Source: Sulfurimonas lithotrophica (GTDB lineage: Bacteria; Campylobacterota; Campylobacteria; Campylobacterales; Sulfurimonadaceae). From it: a DNA stretch of 64,000 nt. Positions 7,742 through 16,133 of the stretch are shown in pieces. The position numbers and the translations under genes are program-made. Below the pieces are notes generated by a model, which was not told the origin of the DNA, did no database searches, and saw only the letters and a list, made by a program, of their open reading frames with translations. The DNA is taken from NCBI RefSeq assembly GCF_009258225.1, contig NZ_CP043617.1:124001-188000 (forward strand). The letters run 5' to 3'. The stretch's first letter is position 1. Each line of letters begins with the position of its first letter.

Positions 7742-8806
7742 TTGGTCGTACTAGGTTGCACAGGTTCAATAGGGGTAAACACCCTCGCAATAGCTAAAAA
7801 ATTTGCTTTAGACGTTGAGGTTTTGGTTTGTGGAAAAAACATAAAACTTCTAAACGAACAATTAAAAGAGTTTAATCCAAAAGTTGTTGTTATCTCAGAT
7901 GCAGATGATATCCCAAGCGTAAATCATTCAAATGTTTTTGCAGGTGAAGAAAATATACTAAAAGCTATAGAAGACTCAAAAAGCGAGCTAGTCGTAAATG
8001 CACTGGTTGGTTTTATGGGACTTCGCCCGACTCTTAAAGCAATACAGAGTGATAAAAAAATAGCACTTGCAAATAAAGAAAGTTTGGTAGCTTGCGGTAA
8101 CTTCATAGACAGTTCAAAAATTCAACCAATAGATTCCGAGCATTTTGGGCTTTGGTATCTTTTGCAGGACAGACCCGTAAAGAAAATGATTATCACGGCA
8201 AGCGGAGGGGCTTTTCGTGACTGGGATATAGAAAAACTTCACGGTGCAACTTTAGCAGATACGCAAAAGCATCCGAACTGGTCTATGGGACAAAAGATAA
8301 CTATAGATTCTGCTACTATGGTTAATAAAATGTTTGAGCTTTTAGAAGCCAGATGGCTTTTTGGTGAGGGCAAATATGACGCCATTATAGAAACAAAGTC
8401 ACTTATTCACGCACTTATAGACTTTAAAGACGGCTCAACTACGGCACATTTTGCTCATGCAAATATGCAGCTTCCTATATCTTACGCTATAGATGCAAAG
8501 ATGGATGCAAGTATATTAAAACATATTGATTTGCTTGAAGTTGCCTCCTTAGAATTTCGTAAAATCGAGCAGGAGCGTTATCCTGTTTGGCAAATAAAAA
8601 ATGAACTCTTAAACAATCCAAATCGCGGTGTAGTTATAAATGCTGCAAATGAAGTAGCCATTGAGAAGTTTATAAACAAAGAGATAGGTTTTATGGATAT
8701 ACATAAAACCATACTAGATGCATACGAAGCTTACGATATAGAGCCAAAAAATGTAGATGATGTATTTGCCATAGATGCAAAAATACGTAAAGAGTTGAGA
8801 AGATAG
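7742..8806 (+). CDS. dxr: 1-deoxy-D-xylulose 5-phosphate reductoisomerase
   Basis: The enzyme converts DXP to MEP with NADPH, the committed step of MEP isoprenoid synthesis. The NADPH loop (GCTGSIG), NKESLVACG, SEHFGLW, ASGGAF and HPNWSMGQKITIDSATMVNK motifs are all present. There is no in-frame ATG at the N-terminus. A TTG at 7742, spaced about 11 bp from AAGAGG, gives the usual short start (MVVLG), while a TTG at 7733 would overlap cdsA and sit only 2 bp from the same site. I therefore prefer 7742 (354 residues). The frame is certain; the start is not. Confidence 0.93.
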   Translation: MVVLGCTGSIGVNTLAIAKKFALDVEVLVCGKNIKLLNEQLKEFNPKVVVISDADDIPSVNHSNVFAGEENILKAIEDSKSELVVNALVGFMGLRPTLKAIQSDKKIALANKESLVACGNFIDSSKIQPIDSEHFGLWYLLQDRPVKKMIITASGGAFRDWDIEKLHGATLADTQKHPNWSMGQKITIDSATMVNKMFELLEARWLFGEGKYDAIIETKSLIHALIDFKDGSTTAHFAHANMQLPISYAIDAKMDASILKHIDLLEVASLEFRKIEQERYPVWQIKNELLNNPNRGVVINAANEVAIEKFINKEIGFMDIHKTILDAYEAYDIEPKNVDDVFAIDAKIRKELRR

Positions 8807-8932
8807 ATGACGCAAGATATAGATAAAGTTACAAGCGGCGGTGACTTACTGACTTTTGGTGTTATGTTCGGACTTTTAGTTGTTGTAGCTATCGGTCTTG
8901 CGATTTGGGATAAAAAAAGTAGGCAAGAGTAG
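8807..8932 (+). CDS. 41-residue single-pass membrane protein between dxr and tsaD
   Basis: An ATG immediately after the dxr stop opens a 41-codon frame ending at 8932, one base before the tsaD ATG. A polar N-terminus (about 12 residues with GGDLLTFG) is followed by one strongly hydrophobic helix (about residues 15-34) and a basic tail, WDKKSRQE. The exact fit between two genes without gaps strongly suggests a real translated gene. I do not recognise a family. It may be a small inner-membrane protein or a subunit of an unidentified complex. Confidence 0.7.
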   Translation: MTQDIDKVTSGGDLLTFGVMFGLLVVVAIGLAIWDKKSRQE

Positions 8933-8933
8933 T

Positions 8934-9914
8934 ATGATACTAAGTATTGAGAGTTCATGTGACGATTCTGCTATAGCTATAACAGAGATAAAGACAAAAA
9001 AGTTACTTTTTCATAAAAAGATTTCTCAAGAGTTGGAGCATTCTGTTTACGGTGGTGTAGTACCGGAACTCGCAGCAAGGCTTCATGCAGAAGCTCTACC
9101 AAAGATACTTGCAGAGTGTGAGCCTTATTTTAAAGATTTAAAAGCTGTAGCAGTTACATCAAGCCCGGGACTTGCCGTAACACTTGTAGAGGGTGTGACT
9201 ATGGCTAAAGCTATATCCATATCATTAGGTATTCCGATTATAGGTGTAAACCATTTAGTAGGGCATATATATTCACTTTTTATTGAAAAAGAGACAAAAT
9301 TTCCTTGTACTATTTTGTTGGTATCAGGTGGGCATACACAGGTTATGCAGGTGAATTCACTTGAAGATATACAAACGGTTGCTAAAAGTATGGATGACTC
9401 ATTCGGTGAGAGCTTTGATAAAGTGGCAAAGATGATGGGGCTTGGTTATCCCGGAGGTCCGCTTATTCAAGAGTTGGCAAAGGACGGTGATAGAAAAAAG
9501 CATAACTTTACAATCCCTCTCTCACAATCTCCGCTTATAGCATTTAGCTATTCAGGTTTAAAAAATGCTGTTCGTTTGGCGGTTGAAAAAGCTAAAGATA
9601 ACAGTGAATACAAAGATATAGCTGCATCGTTTGAGCATATTGCAACTGCACATTTGACGCAAAAGCTAAAAAAGTATTTTAAAACAAACCCTCCAAAAAG
9701 ATTTGCCATAGTCGGAGGAGCTTCTGCAAACCTTTATCTACGCTCACAAATAGAAGAACTTTTAAAACCTCACAATGCAGAGCTTTTACTAAGTGAACTT
9801 AAATACTGTTCAGATAATGCTGCTATGATAGGGCGTGTAGCTATAGAGATGTATGAGAAAAATATGTTTAAGTCTTTAGACGATATAGATATTTCACCTA
9901 AGTCATCTTTATAA
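8934..9914 (+). CDS. tsaD: tRNA N6-adenosine threonylcarbamoyltransferase
   Basis: TsaD transfers threonylcarbamoyl to A37 of ANN-decoding tRNAs with TsaB and TsaE. The 326-residue sequence starts [15 protein letters not shown], typical of the family, and has the metal-binding NHLVGHIYS motif, [31 protein letters not shown] and a C-terminal CSDNAAMIG. The frame extends 36 bases upstream, but that extension lies inside the 41-residue gene, and homology clearly places the start at 8934. It is the last gene of the NFACT-cdsA-dxr run, as in C. jejuni. Confidence 0.95.
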   Translation: MILSIESSCDDSAIAITEIKTKKLLFHKKISQELEHSVYGGVVPELAARLHAEALPKILAECEPYFKDLKAVAVTSSPGLAVTLVEGVTMAKAISISLGIPIIGVNHLVGHIYSLFIEKETKFPCTILLVSGGHTQVMQVNSLEDIQTVAKSMDDSFGESFDKVAKMMGLGYPGGPLIQELAKDGDRKKHNFTIPLSQSPLIAFSYSGLKNAVRLAVEKAKDNSEYKDIAASFEHIATAHLTQKLKKYFKTNPPKRFAIVGGASANLYLRSQIEELLKPHNAELLLSELKYCSDNAAMIGRVAIEMYEKNMFKSLDDIDISPKSSL

Positions 9915-10024
9915 CCTTAATTTAAACTTAGTTAAATTATCACAAAAAGATAATAAGACTATAATTATCCGATTTTATGTAAACTTCTAACATCAAAATA
10001 AAATGATTGAAAAAAGGAGCCAAT

Positions 10025-10528
10025 ATGGCAACTACAAAGTTTAAAGGTACTGAAGTAGAGTTATTAGGAAATGAAGTAAATGTAGGTGATAAAGCACCGG
10101 AAGTTACAGTTGTAAATTCTGATGGTTTAGGTGATGTTACAGTTGGCGGTGCTCAAGGGCACAAACAACTTATTATTGTTGTTCCTTCATTAGACACAGG
10201 TGTTTGTGCTACTGAAACTCGTAACTTTAATGCTAAAGCGGCAAGTTTAGACGGTGTTAAACCAACTATCGTTTCTTTAGATTTACCGTTTGCGGCGGGA
10301 AGATTCTGTTCAACTGAAGGTATAGATAAATTAACTGTAACTTCAGACTTCAGAAACAAAGATTTTGCTAATGCTTATGGTGTACTACTAGGCGGTTCAG
10401 TACTTGCAGGTGTTACTTGTCGTGCAATCTTTGCTGTAGATGAAAACGGTATCGTAACTTACAAAGAGATCGTTCCTGAAATTACTGAGGAACCAAACTA
10501 TGACGCTGCAATAGCTGCAGTTAGCTAA
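10025..10528 (+). CDS. tpx: Thiol peroxidase (atypical 2-Cys peroxiredoxin)
   Basis: The 167-residue protein reduces hydrogen peroxide and alkyl peroxides using thioredoxin. The peroxidatic Cys61 (DTGVCATE) and resolving Cys95 (GRFCSTEG) stand at the same positions as in E. coli Tpx, and the conserved TGVC and DLPFAAGRFC segments are intact. A third Cys near residue 132 (GVTCRAIF) is extra. AAAAGGAGC lies seven bases before the ATG at 10025, so the longer in-frame start at 10007 is rejected. The gene appears to be transcribed alone. Confidence 0.95.
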   Translation: MATTKFKGTEVELLGNEVNVGDKAPEVTVVNSDGLGDVTVGGAQGHKQLIIVVPSLDTGVCATETRNFNAKAASLDGVKPTIVSLDLPFAAGRFCSTEGIDKLTVTSDFRNKDFANAYGVLLGGSVLAGVTCRAIFAVDENGIVTYKEIVPEITEEPNYDAAIAAVS

Positions 10529-10564
10529 GAATTTTTACACCCTCCTTAAAAGATAGATTTTTAA

Positions 10565-10582
10565 ACTCACCTTCGGGTGAGT
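10565..10582 (+). terminator. UUCG-capped hairpin after tpx
   Basis: ACTCACC and GGTGAGT form a 7-bp stem around a TTCG tetraloop, 37 bp after the tpx stop. No T-tract follows on the plus strand, so it may act as a 3'-end stabiliser rather than a simple intrinsic terminator. Confidence 0.5.
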
Positions 10583-10628
10583 ATATAAGGTTATTGTGTC
10601 CAGATAATCTTATTTTATTTCTCCTTCA

Positions 10629-10650
10629 TTAGAGCAAATTTTTGCTCTAA
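10629..10650. terminator. 10-bp stem hairpin upstream of the beta-barrel gene
   Basis: TTAGAGCAAA and TTTGCTCTAA form a perfect 10-bp inverted repeat with a 2-base centre. It lies between tpx and the outer-membrane protein gene. It could be a second terminator for tpx or a regulator site for the downstream promoter (TATAAT near 10686). Confidence 0.4.
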
Positions 10651-10718
10651 TATACTATTTAAGTCATCAACTTCCATTTATTAGATATAATTCAGCCATT
10701 AATATAATGGAGATAAAT

Positions 10719-11390
10719 ATGATAAAAAAACTGCTGTTATCTTTGTTGGTAGTTACCGGTTTTGCAACCGTTGTTTTTGCTGATTTTTCAAGAGTGGAAA
10801 TAGGTATAGGTTCATGGAATCAAGAACCATCGCGTAAACTTTTGGGAGCAACAACTACATATACTAAAGAAAATGATGTTTATGTTTGGGCATATCTTAA
10901 GCATCCGACACCTGTAGTACCGAATATAAGAATAGAACACGCAAGTGTTTTAGCTACTCTAACACCCACTTCATCTTATGAATTTAGTCAAATAGATGTA
11001 ATACCTTATTATAATATTTTAGATAATACAGCGTGGATTACGATTGATTTAGGTTTAGATTTTAAATCTATATCTGCTACGTCCACGAATACAAATATAG
11101 AAACTACAGATGATATTATTTTACCGATGGCTTATTTAAGAACAAGATTTGAGCTTCCGTTATCAGGATTAGGTGCGGAAGCAGATATAAAATATGTTGA
11201 ATACTCAGATAATAAACTCTATGATGCCAGAGTGAAGCTAGATTATACTTTTGATATTACGCCTATTATTAAGCCCGGTATAGAAGTAGGATATAGAATT
11301 CAGAAAATTAAAACGGATGAGTTATTTTATTCAACAAAACTAGATTACGAATTTTCAGGTATCTATGCAGGTTTAATACTTCGTTTCTAA
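10719..11390 (+). CDS. Small outer-membrane beta-barrel protein (TIGR04219-like)
   Basis: The 223-residue protein has a signal peptide (about 1-20, ending VVFA) and then alternating amphipathic strands with a Gly-rich start (FSRVEIGIGSWNQEPSR) and a closing YAGLILRF strand ending in Phe, the usual barrel-assembly signal. The pattern matches the TIGR04219 family of outer-membrane barrels common in Campylobacterota and other proteobacteria, function unknown. The ATG at 10719 is preceded by GGAG; the ATG at 10707 in the same frame would place the Shine-Dalgarno inside the gene. It converges with murB, leaving 15 bp. Confidence 0.8.
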   Translation: MIKKLLLSLLVVTGFATVVFADFSRVEIGIGSWNQEPSRKLLGATTTYTKENDVYVWAYLKHPTPVVPNIRIEHASVLATLTPTSSYEFSQIDVIPYYNILDNTAWITIDLGLDFKSISATSTNTNIETTDDIILPMAYLRTRFELPLSGLGAEADIKYVEYSDNKLYDARVKLDYTFDITPIIKPGIEVGYRIQKIKTDELFYSTKLDYEFSGIYAGLILRF

Positions 11391-11405
11391 AACAATTAAA
11401 AGATA

Positions 11406-12206
11406 CTAGAGAGTGATAAATTCCTCATCTAGTATTTGAATCTCTAACTCTAACTTTATCCCAAATTTTTCTTTTACCAGTCTTTGAGCTTCTTTTATAA
11501 GATGCAAGGCATCCGTATATTTTCCACCTCCATGATTTACTAAAAAGTTTGCATGTTCAGTGCTAAATTCCATATCGCCGACTCTTACACCTTTTAGACC
11601 GACTGCCTCTATAAGTCTGCCCGCATAATCACCTTCAGGGTTTTTAAAACAACTCCCCGCACTTGGAGTACTAGGTTGGTTTGAACGCATTTTTTTAAAC
11701 ATATCGACTTTTGCTTCATCAAAGCCACTATTGAATTTAAATGAGACTTCGAGTATGGGATTGTCTATATCTGTATATCTGTATCCGTACTCTATCTCAC
11801 TTTTTGAAAACTCTCCGCGACAAGTTATGATTGATATCAGATTATTAAAAATTTCATACTCTTTTAGCCCTGCGTTCATATATACAAGTCCGCCGAGAGT
11901 CCCGGGCAGATGCGATACAAATTCAAAATCGGCTATATCGTTTTTTTTACAAAAAGAGGCTATTTTCCCGCTAGGTGTTGCACCTCCGATTTTTAATAAA
12001 TCATCTTCTATTTTTATATAGTCGTATTTTTTTGATAGTTTCATCAGTGGCGGCGGATTGTCGCCTACGAGTATATTATTGCAAGAGCCTATTAGGTAAG
12101 CTTCTTTCATATTCATGGTTTCACATGCATCTAGTATATAAACGTCAATCTCAGGACCTATCTTTATGGATGAGAATTTTGAAAAGTCTATTTTTTTGTA
12201 ACTCAT
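11406..12206 (-). CDS. murB: UDP-N-acetylenolpyruvoylglucosamine reductase
   Basis: MurB reduces UDP-GlcNAc-enolpyruvate to UDP-MurNAc with FAD and NADPH in the cytoplasm. The 266-residue protein shows the FAD-binding FEFVSHLPGTLGGLVYMNAG motif and the late AGSCFKNPEG, AGRLIEAVGLKG and HANFLVNHGG motifs, including the catalytic serine of the SCFKNP loop. The length fits the short type used in Campylobacterota. The start overlaps the fliQ stop by one base (TAATG), so the two are coupled. C. jejuni has the same fliQ-murB order. Confidence 0.95.
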   Translation of the reverse strand: MSYKKIDFSKFSSIKIGPEIDVYILDACETMNMKEAYLIGSCNNILVGDNPPPLMKLSKKYDYIKIEDDLLKIGGATPSGKIASFCKKNDIADFEFVSHLPGTLGGLVYMNAGLKEYEIFNNLISIITCRGEFSKSEIEYGYRYTDIDNPILEVSFKFNSGFDEAKVDMFKKMRSNQPSTPSAGSCFKNPEGDYAGRLIEAVGLKGVRVGDMEFSTEHANFLVNHGGGKYTDALHLIKEAQRLVKEKFGIKLELEIQILDEEFITL

Positions 12207-12472
12207 TACTCTACGAAATTTGGAATCATATTAAATATATTTAGAGAAAAGTCCGTCATGGCATTTAGCATCCACGGCATCGTTAAAACTATAACTATCA
12301 CAACACCGATAATTTTTGGAATAAAAGATAAAGTCATCTCGTTTATTTGGGTTGTTGCTTGAAATATTGAAACACCAAGACCTAAAAGCATACCTGTAAG
12401 TAAACCCGGTAGTGCTAACATAAGTGCTATTTTAAATGTCTCAACTCCAAGTGATACAAGTTTTGCTTCCAT
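12206..12472 (-). CDS. fliQ: Flagellar export apparatus protein FliQ
   Basis: The 88-residue membrane protein has two long hydrophobic helices (about residues 14-40 and 50-75) and the FliQ family core GLGVSIFQATTQINEMTLSFIPK between them. FliQ forms part of the FliPQR export gate in the flagellar basal body. It lies 3 bp downstream of mqnD and is coupled to murB, making an operon of functionally unrelated genes, a common situation in this phylum. Confidence 0.95.
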   Translation of the reverse strand: MEAKLVSLGVETFKIALMLALPGLLTGMLLGLGVSIFQATTQINEMTLSFIPKIIGVVIVIVLTMPWMLNAMTDFSLNIFNMIPNFVE

Positions 12473-12475
12473 TAC

Positions 12476-13339
12476 CTAACCTTTACGCAACTCTTCATAT
12501 TCAGTCGGTATCATATAGTCTTTGACACGTACTAGTGTATCATAAAAACCGTGTTTATAACCCAGTTCATAAAGTTTATCTATTGCCTGCATCTGAATAT
12601 TACTTAGGGTGATTGATTCATCGTTTGCATATAGTTCTAGGTATTTATCAAGTGTAGGTGCGTCTATACGTACCAAGTTTCTCTCCAGTAGCATCTGGCT
12701 TAGTTTCTCTTTGTGCTTGCGAGCAATATCTACGGCTTTAGTCAGTGTTTTTTCATACTCTATTGCTTTATTTAGAGGAATTGAGCGGCTGATTGCCATT
12801 CCGCCAAGCGGAAGCGGCAGTTCATTTCCGGCAAGTTCTTGCCAGATATCCCACATCTCAGCTTCTACTTCTAAAGCATCATCGTAAGTTAAGATGCTCT
12901 CATGTATAAGTACACCTGCATCTACATCGCCGTTTAATACAGCTTGTTCAATATCTAAAAAGTTCATATAAGTTATTCTTGCATCAGGATATTTAATGCG
13001 AAAAAGCATAGCATTAGTCGTATGCTCACCGCTAAGGGCTACTTTAAAATTTCTTTTTAGTTTTGTGCCTTTTTTCTTTATAATTTTAGGTCCGTAACCC
13101 TCTCCAAAACTAACAGCAGTACGAAGCGGTGCATAGTCATCTCTTATATGCGGATAAAGTGCGAAACTTATAGCTACTATTTCATACTCGCCACGAAGTG
13201 CTTTTTCGTTTAGTGTTTGAATATCTTCTGCGATATTATCAAAAAAAGTATCTTTCATATCTACCCAGCCAAATTTTATGGCATAGTACATAAAGATATC
13301 GTCGGCATCAGGTGAGTGTGCAATTAGTGTTTTTTTCAT
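12476..13339 (-). CDS. mqnD: 1,4-dihydroxy-6-naphthoate synthase (futalosine menaquinone pathway)
   Basis: The 287-residue protein begins with HSPDADDIFMYYA, the hallmark of MqnD, and continues with a periplasmic-binding-protein-like fold (ALYPHIRDDYAPLRTAVSFGEGYGP, then ELPLPLGGMAISRS). It converts cyclic dehypoxanthine futalosine to 1,4-dihydroxy-6-naphthoate. Campylobacterota make menaquinone by this route, which fits the taxonomic call. It is the first gene of the mqnD-fliQ-murB operon and is divergent from the GGDEF-EAL gene at 13480. Confidence 0.92.
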   Translation of the reverse strand: MKKTLIAHSPDADDIFMYYAIKFGWVDMKDTFFDNIAEDIQTLNEKALRGEYEIVAISFALYPHIRDDYAPLRTAVSFGEGYGPKIIKKKGTKLKRNFKVALSGEHTTNAMLFRIKYPDARITYMNFLDIEQAVLNGDVDAGVLIHESILTYDDALEVEAEMWDIWQELAGNELPLPLGGMAISRSIPLNKAIEYEKTLTKAVDIARKHKEKLSQMLLERNLVRIDAPTLDKYLELYANDESITLSNIQMQAIDKLYELGYKHGFYDTLVRVKDYMIPTEYEELRKG

Positions 13340-13479
13340 GGTTTGGATTATATCTACTTTTGATTTAAATAAAGATATATCAGTAAAAAAAACCAGTTTG
13401 TAAAATTAAGTTTTCTTATACCATAAATGTTGTAGTATGTTAGATAGTGCTTTGTTTAGTTTTATGAGAGGGGTAAACG

Positions 13480-15780
13480 ATGCGGACAAAAAACGCCAGT
13501 TTTTTAGTTTTGTTTCTCAAAGTTATGATTCCCGTTTGTATTGTCATTTTTTCATTTAGTTTTTTTCTTTTACAAAAGGCTACGGCAGAAAAAAAAGAGA
13601 CTATATATGAGAGTACCTTAATGCTTTCACATATGATCTCAAACGTTGCTAAATTTGATAGAGAGTTTTCGTTAGAAGATGCATTTGAGAGAGATGCACA
13701 ACAAGCTACTCTTTATCAGATTAAACAGACTTTTGAAAAATTTAACAACATTCAAAAATCTCAATTTGAGTACTACATAGCCGAAAAATCAGATAAAAAA
13801 ATTAAGTTTATCGCTTGTTCAACGGACAATAAACCAAATGAGATAATACTAAATAAATATAATGTTAAAACCCCTATTATAGAAGTGTTTTCCGGAAAAA
13901 ACAGTGTAGATATTTTATATAACCATGAGCACAAGAAAGTTTTTGCCGCATATATAAAGATACCGGAGAGCAACTGGGCTTTGGTTGTTGAAGAGTCTTA
14001 CTCAGAACATATAAAGCCATTTAAAGAAAGTGCCGTATATATGAGCGTAATTATATTATTTATATTATCGATAATATATTTTATATTGAAGTACTACGAA
14101 CAAAAAAATATGCAGCTGATAAATGAAACCGAGCATAGATACAAAAATCTTTTAGAGAGTACCCATAACTGGATATGGGAAGTTGATACTGAAGGTAAAT
14201 ATACATATGTTTCTAAACAGGTAGAAGAAATTCTAGGTTATAAAGCCCAAGAGATTATCGGTAAATCTCCGTTTGACTTGATGCCAAAAGACGAAGCCCT
14301 ACGAATCAAAAGAGCTTTTAAAAAAATAATAGAAAATGAACAAGAGATAATCAATATTGAAAATATAAATATACATAAAAACGGGCATGAAGTGGTATTG
14401 CTTACAAACGGTACGCCGTTCTTTAACGCAACTGGTCAACTTTTGGGTTATAGGGGAGTTGATAGAGATATAACAGATGAAAAAAACAAGCAAAAAGAGA
14501 TTGAACATTTAGCATATTATGATCTTTTAACCGGTTTGGCAAACAGAAAAACAATCTCTATCAGAATAGATGAAGAGATAAGTTATACCCAAAGAAATGA
14601 AATAGTATCGGCACTAATATATATGGATTTGGACGGTTTTAAATTTATAAATGATTCTTTAGGGCATAATCACGGAGATAAAGTTTTGCAAATAGTAGCT
14701 CAGAGACTTAAAGAGTGTATAAGAAAGTTTGATGTAGCCAGTAGAGTCGGAGGCGATGAATTTATTGTATTGGTGCGTGGAAAAGATAAAGATTACAAAA
14801 AATGTCAAATTGTTTTAAAAGGGTTGATTCATAGAATTATCAATGCTGTAAATATGCCTATAGATATTGAAAACGGAGTAAACCATATAGGTGTTAGTAT
14901 CGGAGTCGCTTTTATTCCAAAAGACGGTGATAATGCGAACGATATTATTAAAAGAGCCGACAGTGCAATGTATAAAGCTAAACAGATGGGTAAAAATCGT
15001 GCCGTTTTTTACGATAAGTATTTGCAAGAGGAAGCAGATAAACATATTGAGATAAAAAACGAACTGGTGAACGCATTTAATAATGATGAGTTTGTAATAT
15101 ATTATCAAAGTCAACATGATGTTGATACGGCCGAAGTTAGAGGATATGAAGCCTTAATAAGGTGGAAGCATAATACAAAGGGTATTTTGATGCCTTACGA
15201 GTTTATGCCTTATGTAGAAAAATTTGGTCTTAGTCTTGAATTAGATAAATATGTATGTGAAAAGATATATGAGCACTTTTATAAGTTAAGACAAGACGAC
15301 TCAATAAATATATCTATAAATATATCGGCTACGAGTTTTGAAGACCCTGAATTTATAGCATATGTTGAGGAAAAAGTAAAAAACAATGATGTAAGGACTA
15401 ATCAAGTCACTTTAGAGATTACCGAGGATACTCTAATAAAGAATTTAGATGCTTCTTTTATAAACAGAATAAGAGCACTCGGATTTAGAGTTTCCATCGA
15501 TGATTTTGGAACAGGTTATTCATCTTTATCTTATTTGACCAAGATAGATTTTGATGAGATAAAGCTTGATATGACTTTTATACATGCTATACAAAACTCA
15601 AAAAAAGATGAAGAAATATGTAAACTTATACTCCATATGTGTAACGAACTCGGTGCAAATGTTGTAGCAGAAGGTATAGAAACAAGGGAACAACTTGAGT
15701 TTGTTAAAAAAGAGGGGGCTACGATTATTCAAGGTTATTTTTACTCAAAACCTCTACCTTATGAGGAGATATTTAGTTAG
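13480..15780 (+). CDS. Membrane PAS-GGDEF-EAL cyclic-di-GMP signalling protein
   Basis: The 766-residue protein has a transmembrane helix at about 8-30, a periplasmic sensor region of about 150 residues, a second helix near 186-204, a PAS domain (about 218-335), GGDEF (RVGGDEF near residue 425) and EAL (YEALIRWKH near 558, with DDFGTGYSSLSYL and VVAEGIET further on). Both catalytic motifs look intact, so it could synthesise or degrade cyclic-di-GMP; often one activity dominates. A GAGAGGGG ribosome binding site precedes the ATG. The signal sensed is unknown, though the flagellar genes in the window make motility control plausible. Confidence 0.93.
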   Translation: MRTKNASFLVLFLKVMIPVCIVIFSFSFFLLQKATAEKKETIYESTLMLSHMISNVAKFDREFSLEDAFERDAQQATLYQIKQTFEKFNNIQKSQFEYYIAEKSDKKIKFIACSTDNKPNEIILNKYNVKTPIIEVFSGKNSVDILYNHEHKKVFAAYIKIPESNWALVVEESYSEHIKPFKESAVYMSVIILFILSIIYFILKYYEQKNMQLINETEHRYKNLLESTHNWIWEVDTEGKYTYVSKQVEEILGYKAQEIIGKSPFDLMPKDEALRIKRAFKKIIENEQEIINIENINIHKNGHEVVLLTNGTPFFNATGQLLGYRGVDRDITDEKNKQKEIEHLAYYDLLTGLANRKTISIRIDEEISYTQRNEIVSALIYMDLDGFKFINDSLGHNHGDKVLQIVAQRLKECIRKFDVASRVGGDEFIVLVRGKDKDYKKCQIVLKGLIHRIINAVNMPIDIENGVNHIGVSIGVAFIPKDGDNANDIIKRADSAMYKAKQMGKNRAVFYDKYLQEEADKHIEIKNELVNAFNNDEFVIYYQSQHDVDTAEVRGYEALIRWKHNTKGILMPYEFMPYVEKFGLSLELDKYVCEKIYEHFYKLRQDDSINISINISATSFEDPEFIAYVEEKVKNNDVRTNQVTLEITEDTLIKNLDASFINRIRALGFRVSIDDFGTGYSSLSYLTKIDFDEIKLDMTFIHAIQNSKKDEEICKLILHMCNELGANVVAEGIETREQLEFVKKEGATIIQGYFYSKPLPYEEIFS

Positions 15781-15787
15781 TTTATGA

Positions 15788-15793
15788 TAAAAT
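15788..15793 (+). promoter_or_regulatory. Probable -10 box ahead of the small His/Cys protein
   Basis: GATAAAAT ends seven bases before the ATG at 15801 with no Shine-Dalgarno, so the zinc-module transcript may start at or beside the start codon. The box lies in the short gap after the GGDEF-EAL stop. Confidence 0.4.
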
Positions 15794-15800
15794 TCGATTT

Positions 15801-16073
15801 ATGAAACTAAGAGTGTTGATATCTTTTCTTTTTGTTGTCGCTACAACTTTCGCGGCTGTACATGAGCTGGAGCATATAGATGTAGAACATCACAGTAGCT
15901 CAACGTGTATGGTATGTATAGTTGACCATAATTTAGTATCTGCAGACAACTCTTCAAATATGTTTTTTATAGAGCTGCTATATACAAAAGAGATATCGTC
16001 AAATCTAAACAACTTTAGTTTTCATATTAAAAAATACGATAACCATTCTAACGCTCCGCCTTTTATATTCTAA
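15801..16073 (+). CDS. Small exported His/Cys-rich protein at the head of the zinc-uptake module
   Basis: The 90-residue protein has a signal peptide (about 1-19) followed at once by HELEHIDVEHH and a CMVC pair near residue 36, potential metal ligands. The rest is hydrophilic with a DNHSN element near the C-terminus. It sits in front of the His-rich outer-membrane protein and the ZnuA/ZnuB genes. A periplasmic metal chaperone or sensor role is inferred from those residues and neighbours only. I do not recognise a named family. Confidence 0.65.
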   Translation: MKLRVLISFLFVVATTFAAVHELEHIDVEHHSSSTCMVCIVDHNLVSADNSSNMFFIELLYTKEISSNLNNFSFHIKKYDNHSNAPPFIF

Positions 16074-16133
16074 AACACAATAAAAAAACTTTACAAATAA
16101 CACAAATAAAATATATATATAGGATTATAGAAT

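Noticed and set aside
8898-8933. Longer tsaD start at 8898
   Set aside because: The extension overlaps the 41-residue gene and is not part of the conserved TsaD N-terminus, which begins MILSIESS at 8934.
10007-10024. Longer thiol peroxidase start at 10007
   Set aside because: The AAAAGGAGC ribosome binding site lies inside that extension, and family length and Cys61/Cys95 numbering agree with the ATG at 10025.
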